A DNA stretch of 64,000 nucleotides, taken from Paenibacillus sp. (GTDB lineage Bacteria; Bacillota; Bacilli; Paenibacillales; Paenibacillaceae). The notes beneath the pieces were generated by a model, which saw only the letters and a program-made list of their open reading frames with translations, ran no database searches and was not told where the DNA came from. The stretch covers positions 186,001-250,000 of the forward strand of contig JAILZT010000002.1 of assembly GCA_023512345.1 (NCBI GenBank), given 5' to 3'. Positions 44,612-53,279 of the stretch are shown piece by piece. Every line of letters begins with the position of its first letter. Position 1 is the first letter of the stretch. The position numbers were made by a program, and so were the translations under genes.

Positions 44612-46366
44612 TTAGCCTTGTTTGGGCGGCTGAAAGGAGCTTTTCAATGAAACGATAAGATTGAATACCGGAAGCTCTGGCTTAGAGTATCTGCTATCTA
44701 CATTGAAGTAACCATGACGGAAAAATTGGAACTTATCCTGCGGTACAACTTCCTTAAGTCCAGGTTCAACAAATCCTTGCAGGATTTCAATGGATTTCGG
44801 GTTGAGCTGATCCAGGAAGCTTGGCTCAGGCTTCTCTCCGGAGACTTCCAATCCCTCTACCTCTGGGTCAGACTCAGGCTCTTCAGCAGAAATCAATGGC
44901 TCGAACAGGCGGAATTCCGCCGGAACCGCTTGGCTTGCTTCAACCCAGTGCAGAGTACCCTTCACTTTACGGCCTGTAAAGCCGCTGCCGCTCTTGGTTT
45001 CAATGTCATAGGTACAATGCAGTTCGACAACCTCACCGTTCTCATCCTTAATGAAATCATTACACTTAATGAAATAAGCGTTCTTAAGACGTACTTCATT
45101 GCCAGGGAAGAGACGGAAATATTTATTCGGAGGATTCTCCATAAAGTCATCACGTTCAATATAAATCTCACGGGAGAATGGAATTTGACGATTGCCCATC
45201 TCCTCATTCTCGGTGTTATTTTCAGCTTCTAACCATTCGGTTTGACCTTCAGGGTAGTTCGTGATTACAACTTTAAGCGGGCGAAGAACAGCCATTGTAC
45301 GTGGTACCTTCAGCTTGAGATCCTCACGGATGAAGTGCTCCAGCATTTGCAGATCCACCAGACCTTGGCTTTTCGAAATACCCGCTTCAAATACAAAGCT
45401 GCGAATAGCCTCAGGTGTATAGCCGCGGCGACGTAATCCAGAAATCGTCGGCATACGCGGATCATCCCATCCATCCACATGGCCTTCATCTACGAGCAGT
45501 TTCAGCTTGCGCTTACTGGTCATAGTCTGAGCCAAATTCAGGCGGCCGAACTCATATTGATGAGGGACAGCTGGCATTTCCGCTTCCGCAATCAACCAAT
45601 CATAGAATGGCCGTTGGTCTTCGAACTCCAAAGAGCAAAGAGAATGTGTTATACCTTCAATCGCATCTTCCAAGGGGTGAGCAAAGGTATACATCGGATA
45701 AATACACCATTTGTCACCAGTGTTATGGTGGTGGGAATGAGAAATACGGTAAATCACCGGATCACGTAAATTAATGTTAGGGGAAGCCATATCGATTTTG
45801 GCACGCAGCACCTTTTCGCCGTCCTTGAATTCTCCTGCACGCATCCGGCGGAAGAGATCCAGACTTTCCTCAATACTCCGCTCACGATAGGGACTATTCT
45901 GTCCCGGCTGAGTCAGTGTACCGCGAAGTTCACGAATTTGTTCTGCACTAAGATCATCAATATATGCTTTACCTTTGGTTATTAAAAGTTCGGCCCGTGC
46001 GTACATTTCATCAAAATAGTCAGAGGCAAATCGAAGGTTGTCCCATTCATAGCCTAGCCATTTCACATCTTCCTGAATCGATTGTACATACTCCGTGTCC
46101 TCTTTAACCGGATTGGTGTCATCAAATCGAAGGTTAGTTTTGCCGCCAAACTCGTCCGCTAAGGTGAAGTTAATCCAGATCGCTTTGGCATGACCGATAT
46201 GTAAATAACCGTTAGGTTCCGGCGGAAAGCGGGTGACGACTTCCTTTACTTTGCCCGAACGGATATCTTCGGTAATAATATTTTTAATGAAATTGGAGGG
46301 GGTTCCTCGGTTCTCCACTGATATCAACCTTTCGTTCTTTAAATTAGTACACTCTTCTTGGTACAT
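44612..46366 (-). CDS. glnS: Glutaminyl-tRNA synthetase
   Basis: A 584-residue class I synthetase. The HIGH motif is in [34 protein letters not shown] follows, the KMSKS-type motif reads TMTSKRKL, and the C-terminal beta-barrel anticodon domains are present (about residues 345-560). Eukaryote-like GlnRS spread to some bacteria; most Bacillales use GluRS plus GatCAB instead. The long start (46366, AGGAAA upstream) is used, although a GTG at 46318 behind GAAAGG is a fair alternative that removes 16 residues. Confidence 0.94.
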   Translation of the reverse strand: MYQEECTNLKNERLISVENRGTPSNFIKNIITEDIRSGKVKEVVTRFPPEPNGYLHIGHAKAIWINFTLADEFGGKTNLRFDDTNPVKEDTEYVQSIQEDVKWLGYEWDNLRFASDYFDEMYARAELLITKGKAYIDDLSAEQIRELRGTLTQPGQNSPYRERSIEESLDLFRRMRAGEFKDGEKVLRAKIDMASPNINLRDPVIYRISHSHHHNTGDKWCIYPMYTFAHPLEDAIEGITHSLCSLEFEDQRPFYDWLIAEAEMPAVPHQYEFGRLNLAQTMTSKRKLKLLVDEGHVDGWDDPRMPTISGLRRRGYTPEAIRSFVFEAGISKSQGLVDLQMLEHFIREDLKLKVPRTMAVLRPLKVVITNYPEGQTEWLEAENNTENEEMGNRQIPFSREIYIERDDFMENPPNKYFRLFPGNEVRLKNAYFIKCNDFIKDENGEVVELHCTYDIETKSGSGFTGRKVKGTLHWVEASQAVPAEFRLFEPLISAEEPESDPEVEGLEVSGEKPEPSFLDQLNPKSIEILQGFVEPGLKEVVPQDKFQFFRHGYFNVDSRYSKPELPVFNLIVSLKSSFQPPKQG

Positions 46367-46527
46367 ATATGTTTCCTACTAATATACCCGTTAACCGTGG
46401 ATTGTTCAATAAAAGTGGGCATACCGTAAAACACTCATGAATGCTTACAGCTCTTTTGACTTCCGTGCAGATGATAGAGTAGCATGAGATTAATAAAGAT
46501 TAGTACGGTGAAGGAGAGGGGTCCAAC

Positions 46528-47076
46528 ATGTTTAATTATGTCATCGACGAGGAGCTAATGCTGAAGCCGCTGGCGCCGGAGCACTCCCGCCATATGTTCC
46601 AGCTGGTGGAGCGTTCCCGTGAACGGCTTCGAAAATGGCTGCCCTGGGTAGATGCGGTTACGGAACATGAGCACATCGTCAGCTTTGTTAAAAATGCTAT
46701 TCAGCAAGCTACTGATAATGGCGGATTTACCGCTGGACTGTGGGTCCACGGAGAACTTGCCGGTATCATAGGATATCATGAGATTGACTGGAGAAACCGG
46801 TCCGTGGGCCTTGGTTATTGGCTGGGCGAAGGCTATGAAGGTAAAGGATACATGACCAGCGCCTGCCGAGTATTAGTGGACTATGCGCTGCTGGAGATGG
46901 AGCTCCAGCGTGTTGAAATACGCTGTGCTACGGGCAATAGTTCAAGTCGCGAGATTCCAAAACGTCTTGGTTTTGTACTAGAAGGCATTATCCGACAAGC
47001 AGAAAAGCTCCCCGACGGTTACGTGAACCATGCGGTATACGGTTTATTGCGCAGCGAATGGCAGCTGCTTAGTTAA
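46528..47076 (+). CDS. RimJ/RimL-type GNAT acetyltransferase
   Basis: A 182-residue GNAT protein related to the ribosomal-protein and YdaF-like acetyltransferases. It shows RSRERLRKWLPWVD, GYHEIDWRNRSVGLGYWL, the acetyl-CoA loop GYEGKGYMTSACRVLVDYA and NSSSREIPKRLGFVLEGI. Substrate unknown. A strong GAAGGAGAGGGG site precedes the ATG. Confidence 0.9.
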   Translation: MFNYVIDEELMLKPLAPEHSRHMFQLVERSRERLRKWLPWVDAVTEHEHIVSFVKNAIQQATDNGGFTAGLWVHGELAGIIGYHEIDWRNRSVGLGYWLGEGYEGKGYMTSACRVLVDYALLEMELQRVEIRCATGNSSSREIPKRLGFVLEGIIRQAEKLPDGYVNHAVYGLLRSEWQLLS

Positions 47077-47100
47077 ATCGGCCCTGGCAGGGCCATTCAA

Positions 47101-47139
47101 AAAAGGAAGCTGTTGGCCCGGTGCCAACAGCTTCCTTTT
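47101..47139. terminator. Bidirectional terminator between GNAT and MOSC genes
   Basis: AAAAGGAAGCTGTTGGC pairs perfectly with GCCAACAGCTTCCTTTT, a 17-base stem with A and T ends. Confidence 0.95.
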
Positions 47140-47156
47140 ATATAAGTCGACTATGC

Positions 47157-47801
47157 TTAAATCTCAGAGGACTCCAGCCAATCCCTGAACTTATGGCGAA
47201 TTCCTTCTGCAAGACTATCCAGCTCAATCACATCCGCTAGACCCGTCTTGTCCTTACGTCCAACCTCCATCATATGAAGCACCTTGGAGATAGACACCCC
47301 ACCGGGTCCACTCTGCTTTTTAACAATGACATCATCCGCTGCAATTTCACCTTCACGCAGTACACGAAGATAAAAACCGCTAAATCCAGTAGCCAGTACT
47401 TTGGCAGGCAGATCCGCTGGACCGTGCTTTTGCGAAAGCTTGAAGCAGGGGTATCGCGGCTGGCTCACTTGAAGTAATGTTGTCCCGATTTCGTACACAT
47501 CGCCGATACATACCTCTGTTTCCAATAACCCGTTGGTCGTAATATTTTCACCAAAGGCTGCATATTCCAGCTTCTTCCCGAGCTGCATTTCCCAATATTC
47601 ATAATGTTCTAAAGGGTACACGCAAATAGCTTTGTCAGGTCCGCCGTGGTTCACCAGATCAGCTTGTCCATCTCCAGCCAGACCCTCAACCGACAGATGC
47701 ACCGGTCCACTAGCAGGAGCTTTATAGATTCCTGTCTCCAGCGGTTTGCCGTGAAAGTCAACGGTTATAGGTCTGCCTATATTAAGCGAGACAATTCTCA
47801 T
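47157..47801 (-). CDS. MOSC domain protein (YiiM/YflK type)
   Basis: A 214-residue protein with the MOSC (Mo cofactor sulfurase C-terminal) fold. It has GLAGDGQADLVNHGGPDKAIC, then AAFGENITTNGL and the conserved cysteine in QPRYPCFKLS. A C-terminal 3-alpha domain follows (about residues 165-205). Relatives of this family bind the molybdenum cofactor and reduce N-hydroxylated compounds with a partner. It overlaps the upstream GNAT gene by 4 bp. Confidence 0.92.
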   Translation of the reverse strand: MRIVSLNIGRPITVDFHGKPLETGIYKAPASGPVHLSVEGLAGDGQADLVNHGGPDKAICVYPLEHYEYWEMQLGKKLEYAAFGENITTNGLLETEVCIGDVYEIGTTLLQVSQPRYPCFKLSQKHGPADLPAKVLATGFSGFYLRVLREGEIAADDVIVKKQSGPGGVSISKVLHMMEVGRKDKTGLADVIELDSLAEGIRHKFRDWLESSEI

Positions 47802-48346
47802 TGATTACCCCTCCACTCATCTAGAGGATGGATACGCTTGTTAGGATTTAACATGAAGCTCATGAAGACCTCATCCACATAACGGCCCCCGAGAAAGAAT
47901 TCATCCACCAGCCGTCCCTCCTCCTGAAATCCACATTTTGTATAAAAGGAGAGCGCAGCTTGGTTACAGGACAGCACCCGCAGTCTAAGCTTGCGGATAC
48001 CTTTCTCTGCTGCCATCCTTTTCATGGTCTCCATTAGTCTCAGCCCAATCCCTAAGCGTTGGAAGCGCGGATGCACAGCAATATTAATCTCGAGAACATG
48101 ACGGTTGCTCTCCATCCCCGTAGGATGGCCAAAGCCTACATATCCGCATAACTCGCTATCTTCTACAGCTACCAGCTGAGAGCCAGGCGGGGCGTGCAGT
48201 AAATAATCCTCACGCGAGCACCAGGTTAGACGACCTGGAGAGGTATCTTCAGTCCAGATCATGTTGTCCAGCAAGATTAACTCACGCGCATCCCGAATCT
48301 CCGAAGGACGGATAACAAGATAATCATCTTTAATTGGCCGCATCAC
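47798..48346 (-). CDS. GNAT family N-acetyltransferase
   Basis: A 182-residue acetyltransferase with the acetyl-CoA loop FQRLGIGLRLMETMKRMA and the C-terminal NQAALSFYTKCGFQEEGRLV signature. The pattern IRDARELILLDN near the start is typical of the RimI-like group. It is translationally coupled to the MOSC gene (4-bp overlap). The joint function is not known. Confidence 0.88.
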   Translation of the reverse strand: MMRPIKDDYLVIRPSEIRDARELILLDNMIWTEDTSPGRLTWCSREDYLLHAPPGSQLVAVEDSELCGYVGFGHPTGMESNRHVLEINIAVHPRFQRLGIGLRLMETMKRMAAEKGIRKLRLRVLSCNQAALSFYTKCGFQEEGRLVDEFFLGGRYVDEVFMSFMLNPNKRIHPLDEWRGNQ

Positions 48347-48380
48347 CTATACCCCCTTACTTTCACTTCCCGAGCTTTTA

Positions 48381-49661
48381 TCATACCACTTTTCCATCCA
48401 TACTGATTTGAGCTACAGGCCTCTCTTTGAGGACACTTTGGCGGTTACTGTAGGCATGAACTACAAAAAATCCAATGGACAGAAGTGCCATTCCACAAGC
48501 TAACCAAGCTGCAGGCGGAAGTCCACCGCTATCAAATAGACTCCCCATGAAAACAGGCCCGATCACCCGGCCTACTGCACCAATACCTCCGGTTAAACCC
48601 AGATAAAAAGGAGCACTTCGCTCCGCATGATCTGATATGAAGGAAGGCATGGCCGGTGAAATCAGCATCTCCCCTAGTGTAGCGAGTACCATTGCAAGCA
48701 GTAGACCAGGATAAGTAGGCAGCAGCAAGATTACGATATAACCACTCATATAAAAGACAGCGCTGGCTGTCATTTGTGCTGTTGATGTTCTTGCGAACCA
48801 ACGTTTAATTAAGCTTACCAAAGGTTGAGCCACGAAAATTAGAATTCCATTCAGTGTCCAGAGAAAGCCATACGATTTCTTCGACCAGCCCTCCGTGATA
48901 ATATACGGTGATACTCCGTTATTCCAGATGGAATTACCAATCAGCAGGAACAGAGAGCCGATAGCCATATACAGATAGATACGCGTATTGCCCATCAACT
49001 TCCAGTTGGAAGTATGGCGTGGCTGCACCTTTTTATAAGCGTCCGCATCGTCCTGTGAACCATCGCCCACCTTTTTAAGATAAAAAAAGAAGAAAACTGC
49101 AAATACCGCTGAGGTCACACCGTTCAATACAAAACTCAGCATATACGACAGATCAGCAAGAAAACCGCTTAAAGCTGTACCGAGCGCCACTCCAATATTA
49201 TTGGCAACATAAATGACGTTGAACAGCTCACCGCGCTGCTTCGCAAATCGAAAGCCGATAAACGCCTGAATGGCAGGAAGTGATAGGGAGTTGAACAATC
49301 CCACCAGTCCCATGGTTACCATAAACAACATCCAGCTTTGGCTTGCCGCCGGCAAAGCAAACAATGCCAGTGCATTCATAGCCAGCGCCCCGACAATAAG
49401 CCGGTTAACACCAACCTTATGATAGAGCGACCCGCCCAATAATTGCCCAACAATTCCGCCGAGCGACTGTACCAGAATCACCAGCCCAGCATCCTTCATA
49501 CTTCGCCCCAGCTCATCAAAAACATACATCGTTACCAGGGGCCACATAAGGGCACTACCCGTTGCATTAATGAGACTGGCGATAAGAAATACCTTCACTT
49601 CTTTTGGATAAGCGTCTAAAAACCTCATAAGAATGTACATCCCCTGTAATATGTGTGTCAT
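48381..49661 (-). CDS. MFS transporter (multidrug-type)
   Basis: A 426-residue protein with twelve predicted helices; the loop LGRSMKDAGLVILVQSLGG and GQLLGGSLYHKVGVNRL resemble the motif A region of drug:proton antiporters of the major facilitator superfamily. The N-terminus may begin at MRFLDAYPKEVK (49628) rather than at 49661, since the first 11 residues look unlike a family start. It lies 34 bp upstream of the GNAT-MOSC pair and could be in one transcript with it. Confidence 0.85.
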   Translation of the reverse strand: MTHILQGMYILMRFLDAYPKEVKVFLIASLINATGSALMWPLVTMYVFDELGRSMKDAGLVILVQSLGGIVGQLLGGSLYHKVGVNRLIVGALAMNALALFALPAASQSWMLFMVTMGLVGLFNSLSLPAIQAFIGFRFAKQRGELFNVIYVANNIGVALGTALSGFLADLSYMLSFVLNGVTSAVFAVFFFFYLKKVGDGSQDDADAYKKVQPRHTSNWKLMGNTRIYLYMAIGSLFLLIGNSIWNNGVSPYIITEGWSKKSYGFLWTLNGILIFVAQPLVSLIKRWFARTSTAQMTASAVFYMSGYIVILLLPTYPGLLLAMVLATLGEMLISPAMPSFISDHAERSAPFYLGLTGGIGAVGRVIGPVFMGSLFDSGGLPPAAWLACGMALLSIGFFVVHAYSNRQSVLKERPVAQISMDGKVV

Positions 49662-49791
49662 TAATTTTATCCAGTATCATCCTAAAACAGGGTTGAGGGC
49701 AAGCATTCACATTGACGCTTTATCACATTAATACGGAATAAAGATCGTTTCCATATTCACCAAAATAAGTCTCATAACACTCACTCATCTC

Positions 49792-51858
49792 TTATCGCAG
49801 CTCTACCTCTACCGTAGAGGAGAAAAAGGTAGCTCCATTCCCCATATCGCTAAGTCGATCCGGTGTCAGGACGTTGCTTCGCTGGGATCTGCCCTTGCCT
49901 TCCCACCACAATCCTTGGCTGATCACAGTGCCCGGCAGCATTTTATCCATTACTCTTGCTTTAATTTCTATTCTCCCTCGTCCATTGAATACCGTAACAT
50001 CGGCACCGTCCGTAATACCGCGGGCCGCTGCATCCTCTGGATGAATCTGCAGCATAGGTTCCTTTTCCATTCCTTGATGCTTCGCAACATTGGAGAATGT
50101 AGAGTTCAGGAAATTATGGTTCGGCGGGGATATGAACATCAGTGGATAGGCATCCTCAAGCTCAGGCCTCCGAATCCCATCATAACCTTCCTTCAGTGGA
50201 GTGTACGTCGGCAGCGGAGGCAGGCCTGCTAATTCCAAAGATTTAGAGTACAGCTCAATTTTACCTGAAGGCGTAGGCAGATTATCAAGGAAGGTCTGCT
50301 TCGGCGTCATATCAAGCTTTACATGCCTTTCCTCCTTAAGCCGCTCCAGTGATACACCGTTCAAATAAGGATTGCGGGGGTAGCTAAGTGCTTCCTGAAT
50401 CATTTCTTCCTCGGTCTGGCTGAAGGCTTCTGCATCAAAACCCATCGCTTTCCCTAGCAAAGAAAACACTTCGAAATTACTCTTACATTGTCCCGGTGCA
50501 GGCAGCACTGGCTCCTGAAGCTGAATGTAATGGTGCCAATAGGAGCTGTAGAGGTCCGTATTTTCAAAAGTAGATGTTGCAGGCAGAATAATATCAGCAT
50601 AACGAGCGGTATCGGTCATGAACAGGTCATGGACAACTGTAAACAGATCCTCTCGCTCAAAGCCTGCACGTACCCGCTCCGCATCAGGAGCTACGACAAG
50701 TGGATTGCTGCAATAGACGAATAAGCCTTTTACAGGATGTTCTGTCCTCTCCAGTGCCTCACCGATTCGGTTCATATTAATCCGGCGAGCCCGCGGATTA
50801 GGCCGCAAATCCGGGCGCTCCAACGCCCTTGAATTCATAGCCCCATAGCCGCCGTTAGATTTGGAAGCACCGCCTCCAGTCTTCAACCACTGACCTGTCA
50901 GTGCAGGTAAGCAGGATATGCTCCGAACATTCATGCCACCGTTATCATGATGCTGTAGACCGTTACCAATATGAATATATGAAGTCTCGGCCTCACCATA
51001 GAGCTTAGCCAGCTTCTCTATATCACCTGCTGGAATACCCGTTATGGAGGATACCATCTCTGGTGTATAAGACATTGCTTGCTGGCGTAATTCCTCATAA
51101 CCTAGAGTATACCTCTTCAAAAAGTCCTCATCGGTAAGCCCATCCCGGAAGAGAATATGCATCATACCCAGCGCTAACGCTGCATCAGTTCCGGGGTATA
51201 GCGGGAGAAACCAGTCGGCCCATTGTGCCGTCCGATTGCGGTGAACATCAATAACTACTACCTGCGCCCCCCGCTTACGTGCTTGCTCCGCCAGTACAAC
51301 CTGATGCATATTGGTGCTGACGATATTCCCACCCCAAACGATAATTACGTCTGCATTAACCGTATCTTCGGGGCTCGCCCCCCCGTTAAAGCCCATAGTA
51401 GCCTTCCAACCAGCGGTTCCTGCAGAATTACAAATTGTCCGATCCAAAAGGCTGGAACCCAGGGCATTAAAAAACCGCCGATCCATCCCCTCCACACTAA
51501 GTACACCCATATTTCCATAGAAGCTATAGGGCAAGATACTTTCAGGGCCATAGTCTGCAGCCAACTTTTTAAAAGTACCCGTAATCTCTGCGATCGCTTC
51601 CTCCCAGCTTATCTCCTCAAACTTCCCTTCCCCTTTGGCACCCGTCCGCCTTAGTGGATTCAGTAGTCGCTCCGGATGGTGAATCCGCTCTGCCATGTGC
51701 CTAACCTTATTGCATATAGCTCCTCGGGTGACGGGATGTTCCGGATTTCCTTCTACTTTCACAATTTTACCGTTCTTTTTATGGACTAAAAGTCCGCATG
51801 TATCCGGGCAATCCAGCGGGCACACCGCTGGGAATATGCCCTCCCCACTATGCTTCAT
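49792..51858 (-). CDS. Molybdopterin (bis-MGD) oxidoreductase, YoaE/YyaE type
   Basis: A 688-residue enzyme of the DMSO reductase family. The N-terminal 4Fe-4S motif is CPLDCPDTC plus GAICNK (Cys13, Cys17, Cys21, Cys49). The molybdopterin segments are TICNSAGTAG, IVWGGNIVSTN and VIDVHRNRTAQWADWFLPLYPGTDAA (split by its conserved P-G-T-D), and the MopB C-terminal beta domain starts near FISPPNHNFLNSTF. No Tat signal is visible, so it should be cytosolic. The substrate is unknown; formate or thiol/selenium oxyanion chemistry are possible. It would need MobA and MoaA, both encoded in the window. Confidence 0.9.
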   Translation of the reverse strand: MKHSGEGIFPAVCPLDCPDTCGLLVHKKNGKIVKVEGNPEHPVTRGAICNKVRHMAERIHHPERLLNPLRRTGAKGEGKFEEISWEEAIAEITGTFKKLAADYGPESILPYSFYGNMGVLSVEGMDRRFFNALGSSLLDRTICNSAGTAGWKATMGFNGGASPEDTVNADVIIVWGGNIVSTNMHQVVLAEQARKRGAQVVVIDVHRNRTAQWADWFLPLYPGTDAALALGMMHILFRDGLTDEDFLKRYTLGYEELRQQAMSYTPEMVSSITGIPAGDIEKLAKLYGEAETSYIHIGNGLQHHDNGGMNVRSISCLPALTGQWLKTGGGASKSNGGYGAMNSRALERPDLRPNPRARRINMNRIGEALERTEHPVKGLFVYCSNPLVVAPDAERVRAGFEREDLFTVVHDLFMTDTARYADIILPATSTFENTDLYSSYWHHYIQLQEPVLPAPGQCKSNFEVFSLLGKAMGFDAEAFSQTEEEMIQEALSYPRNPYLNGVSLERLKEERHVKLDMTPKQTFLDNLPTPSGKIELYSKSLELAGLPPLPTYTPLKEGYDGIRRPELEDAYPLMFISPPNHNFLNSTFSNVAKHQGMEKEPMLQIHPEDAAARGITDGADVTVFNGRGRIEIKARVMDKMLPGTVISQGLWWEGKGRSQRSNVLTPDRLSDMGNGATFFSSTVEVELR

Positions 51859-51926
51859 GGCCGCATTCCTCCCCGTGATCTATAACTATTTTATATTTTA
51901 TAATTGAAGAAGAACTCCGTAAAGGA

Positions 51927-51976
51927 ATAAACGTATAAAGTGAATCTTATACGTTCTTATATTTAAAAAAAGACTG
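51927..51976. repeat. Tail-only copy of the dispersed repeat
   Basis: AACGTATAAAGTGAATCTTA and TACGTTCTTATATTTAAAAA resemble the tail of repeat copies A-C. Together with the hairpin at 52030 it fills the 334-bp gap 51859-52192. Confidence 0.45.
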
Positions 51977-52029
51977 ATTCGTTCCTTGAATACCCGGGTA
52001 ATAGATCATATGAAACACTCCCTACTATG

Positions 52030-52078
52030 TTCGCCGTGAATCCGATTTCGTTCCCCCGAGTCGGAAATACACGGCGAA
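52030..52078. repeat. Inverted repeat hairpin in the 51.9-52.2 kb gap
   Basis: TTCGCCGTG.A.TCCGA pairs with TCGGA.A.CACGGCGAA. On the plus strand it is followed by TTTTATT, which is terminator-like, but no plus-strand gene ends here. Confidence 0.55.
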
Positions 52079-52192
52079 TTTTATTGTCCAAATTCATAAA
52101 ACGCAAAAAAAGCACCCCCTGAAGCACCTATCCAACCCAAGCAGGCTGACAGCGAAAACTTCAAGAAATGCTTATTATTTATAGCTGATAAC

Positions 52193-53020
52193 TTATGCGT
52201 GCTTCTTAACTCCGGCAGCCACTCTGTTTTCCATCGTTTGAGCAGCAGACGGCTCTTTACGCAGGTAAGCTGCCCAATAAGCGGCACCTACAAATACTGC
52301 ACCACCCACGAGATTGCCTAGCCAAACCGGAATAAAGTTCATCATATATTGGTACCAAGTGAAATGACCTTCAAATATTGCTGCAGGGATAAGGAACATA
52401 TTCGCTACAACGTGCTGGAAGCCGATGGCTACGAAAGCCATGGTCGGGAACCAAATACCCAGTACTTTACCGCTGAAATTATCTGCTCCGTAAGAAAGCC
52501 ATACTGCGAGGGCTACGAGCCAGTTACAACCGATACCTGAAATGAAAGCCTGAAGGAAAGTATCATCCAGCTTATGTTCTGCTATGGCTACCAATTTGTC
52601 CAGATACACACCGTCAGCGGTTAATCCAACGATATGACCGAAGAAATAAGCGACAAATAGAGCACCGGCCAAGTTGCTAATGGTGATTAGAATAAGATTT
52701 TTTAGAGTTTCCCAAAATGTAATTTTTCTAGCGATGAATGCTAATGGCACAGCCATCATATTTCCTGTCAACAGTTCGCCGCCTGCGAGCAAGACCAAAA
52801 TTAGACCTAATGGGAAAATCGATGCGCCGATAAATCCGGCAAAAGATCCCCATGCCGCCGGTGCGCTGGCAATTACACGAATATCAAGCAAAAATCCGAG
52901 CGAAATGAACGCCCCTCCAAGAAAACCTAGGATAAGCACAGTGCTCAGTGGATTATGCGCTTTTTTAATTCCATTCTCCACCGTGACTTCAGCAATTTGC
53001 TGCGGTTTATTATAAGCCAT
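52193..53020 (-). CDS. Formate/nitrite transporter family channel
   Basis: A 275-residue FocA/NirC-type channel with six membrane helices. The family signatures are FIGASIFPLGLILVLLAGGEL followed by TGNM, ISNLAGALFVAYFFGH, GIGCNWLVALAVWLS and GFQHVVANMFLIPAAI. It moves formate, nitrite or hydrosulfide across the membrane. The promoter region carries two redox-type palindromes, one identical to that of the nox gene. Formate-THF ligase two genes upstream gives formate a plausible role. Confidence 0.93.
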   Translation of the reverse strand: MAYNKPQQIAEVTVENGIKKAHNPLSTVLILGFLGGAFISLGFLLDIRVIASAPAAWGSFAGFIGASIFPLGLILVLLAGGELLTGNMMAVPLAFIARKITFWETLKNLILITISNLAGALFVAYFFGHIVGLTADGVYLDKLVAIAEHKLDDTFLQAFISGIGCNWLVALAVWLSYGADNFSGKVLGIWFPTMAFVAIGFQHVVANMFLIPAAIFEGHFTWYQYMMNFIPVWLGNLVGGAVFVGAAYWAAYLRKEPSAAQTMENRVAAGVKKHA

Positions 53021-53099
53021 GATTCCTATCTCCTTTTGTATCTATTTACTTTAAATTTGTTCCTTTATGCCATTGTAACGCGAGTCAAAACACATTAAC

Positions 53100-53143
53100 G
53101 TGATAAATATCACTACTGGAAAAGGTAAGTGAAAATTTTCACT
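53100..53143. promoter_or_regulatory. Two redox-type palindromic operators upstream of the FNT gene
   Basis: GTGATAAATATCAC (53100-53113) is a palindrome except for its two central bases, and AGTGAAAATTTTCACT (53128-53143) is perfect. They lie 80-125 bases upstream of the ATG with centres 29 bases apart. The first 14-mer recurs in the nox promoter. The shape fits TTGTGA-N6-TCACAA (Rex) or TGTGA-N6-TCACA (Fnr). Confidence 0.6.
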
Positions 53144-53167
53144 GACATGTCAAATTTACAGCCAACA

Positions 53168-53217
53168 ACAAGAAGAAACGGCTTTGCCGTCCTCCAATGG
53201 GACAGTATCCGTTAGAA
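53168..53217. repeat. Dispersed intergenic repeat, copy D (head only)
   Basis: ACAAGAAGAAACGGCTTTGC with CGTCC...GGGACAGTATCCGTT is the head of the same element found at 7.3, 8.4 and 13.5 kb. Confidence 0.7.
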
Positions 53218-53221
53218 ACAC

Positions 53222-53262
53222 AAAAATGGCAAGCCCCCTGCTCAGGAGACTTGCCTTTTTTT
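53222..53262. terminator. Terminator downstream of nox
   Basis: GGCAAG...CTTGCC with CCCC/GGAG inside is flanked by AAAAAT and TTTTTTT. On the minus strand it follows the nox stop at 53280 by about 20 bases. Confidence 0.85.
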
Positions 53263-53279
53263 ATTATATAGCTTTTAAA

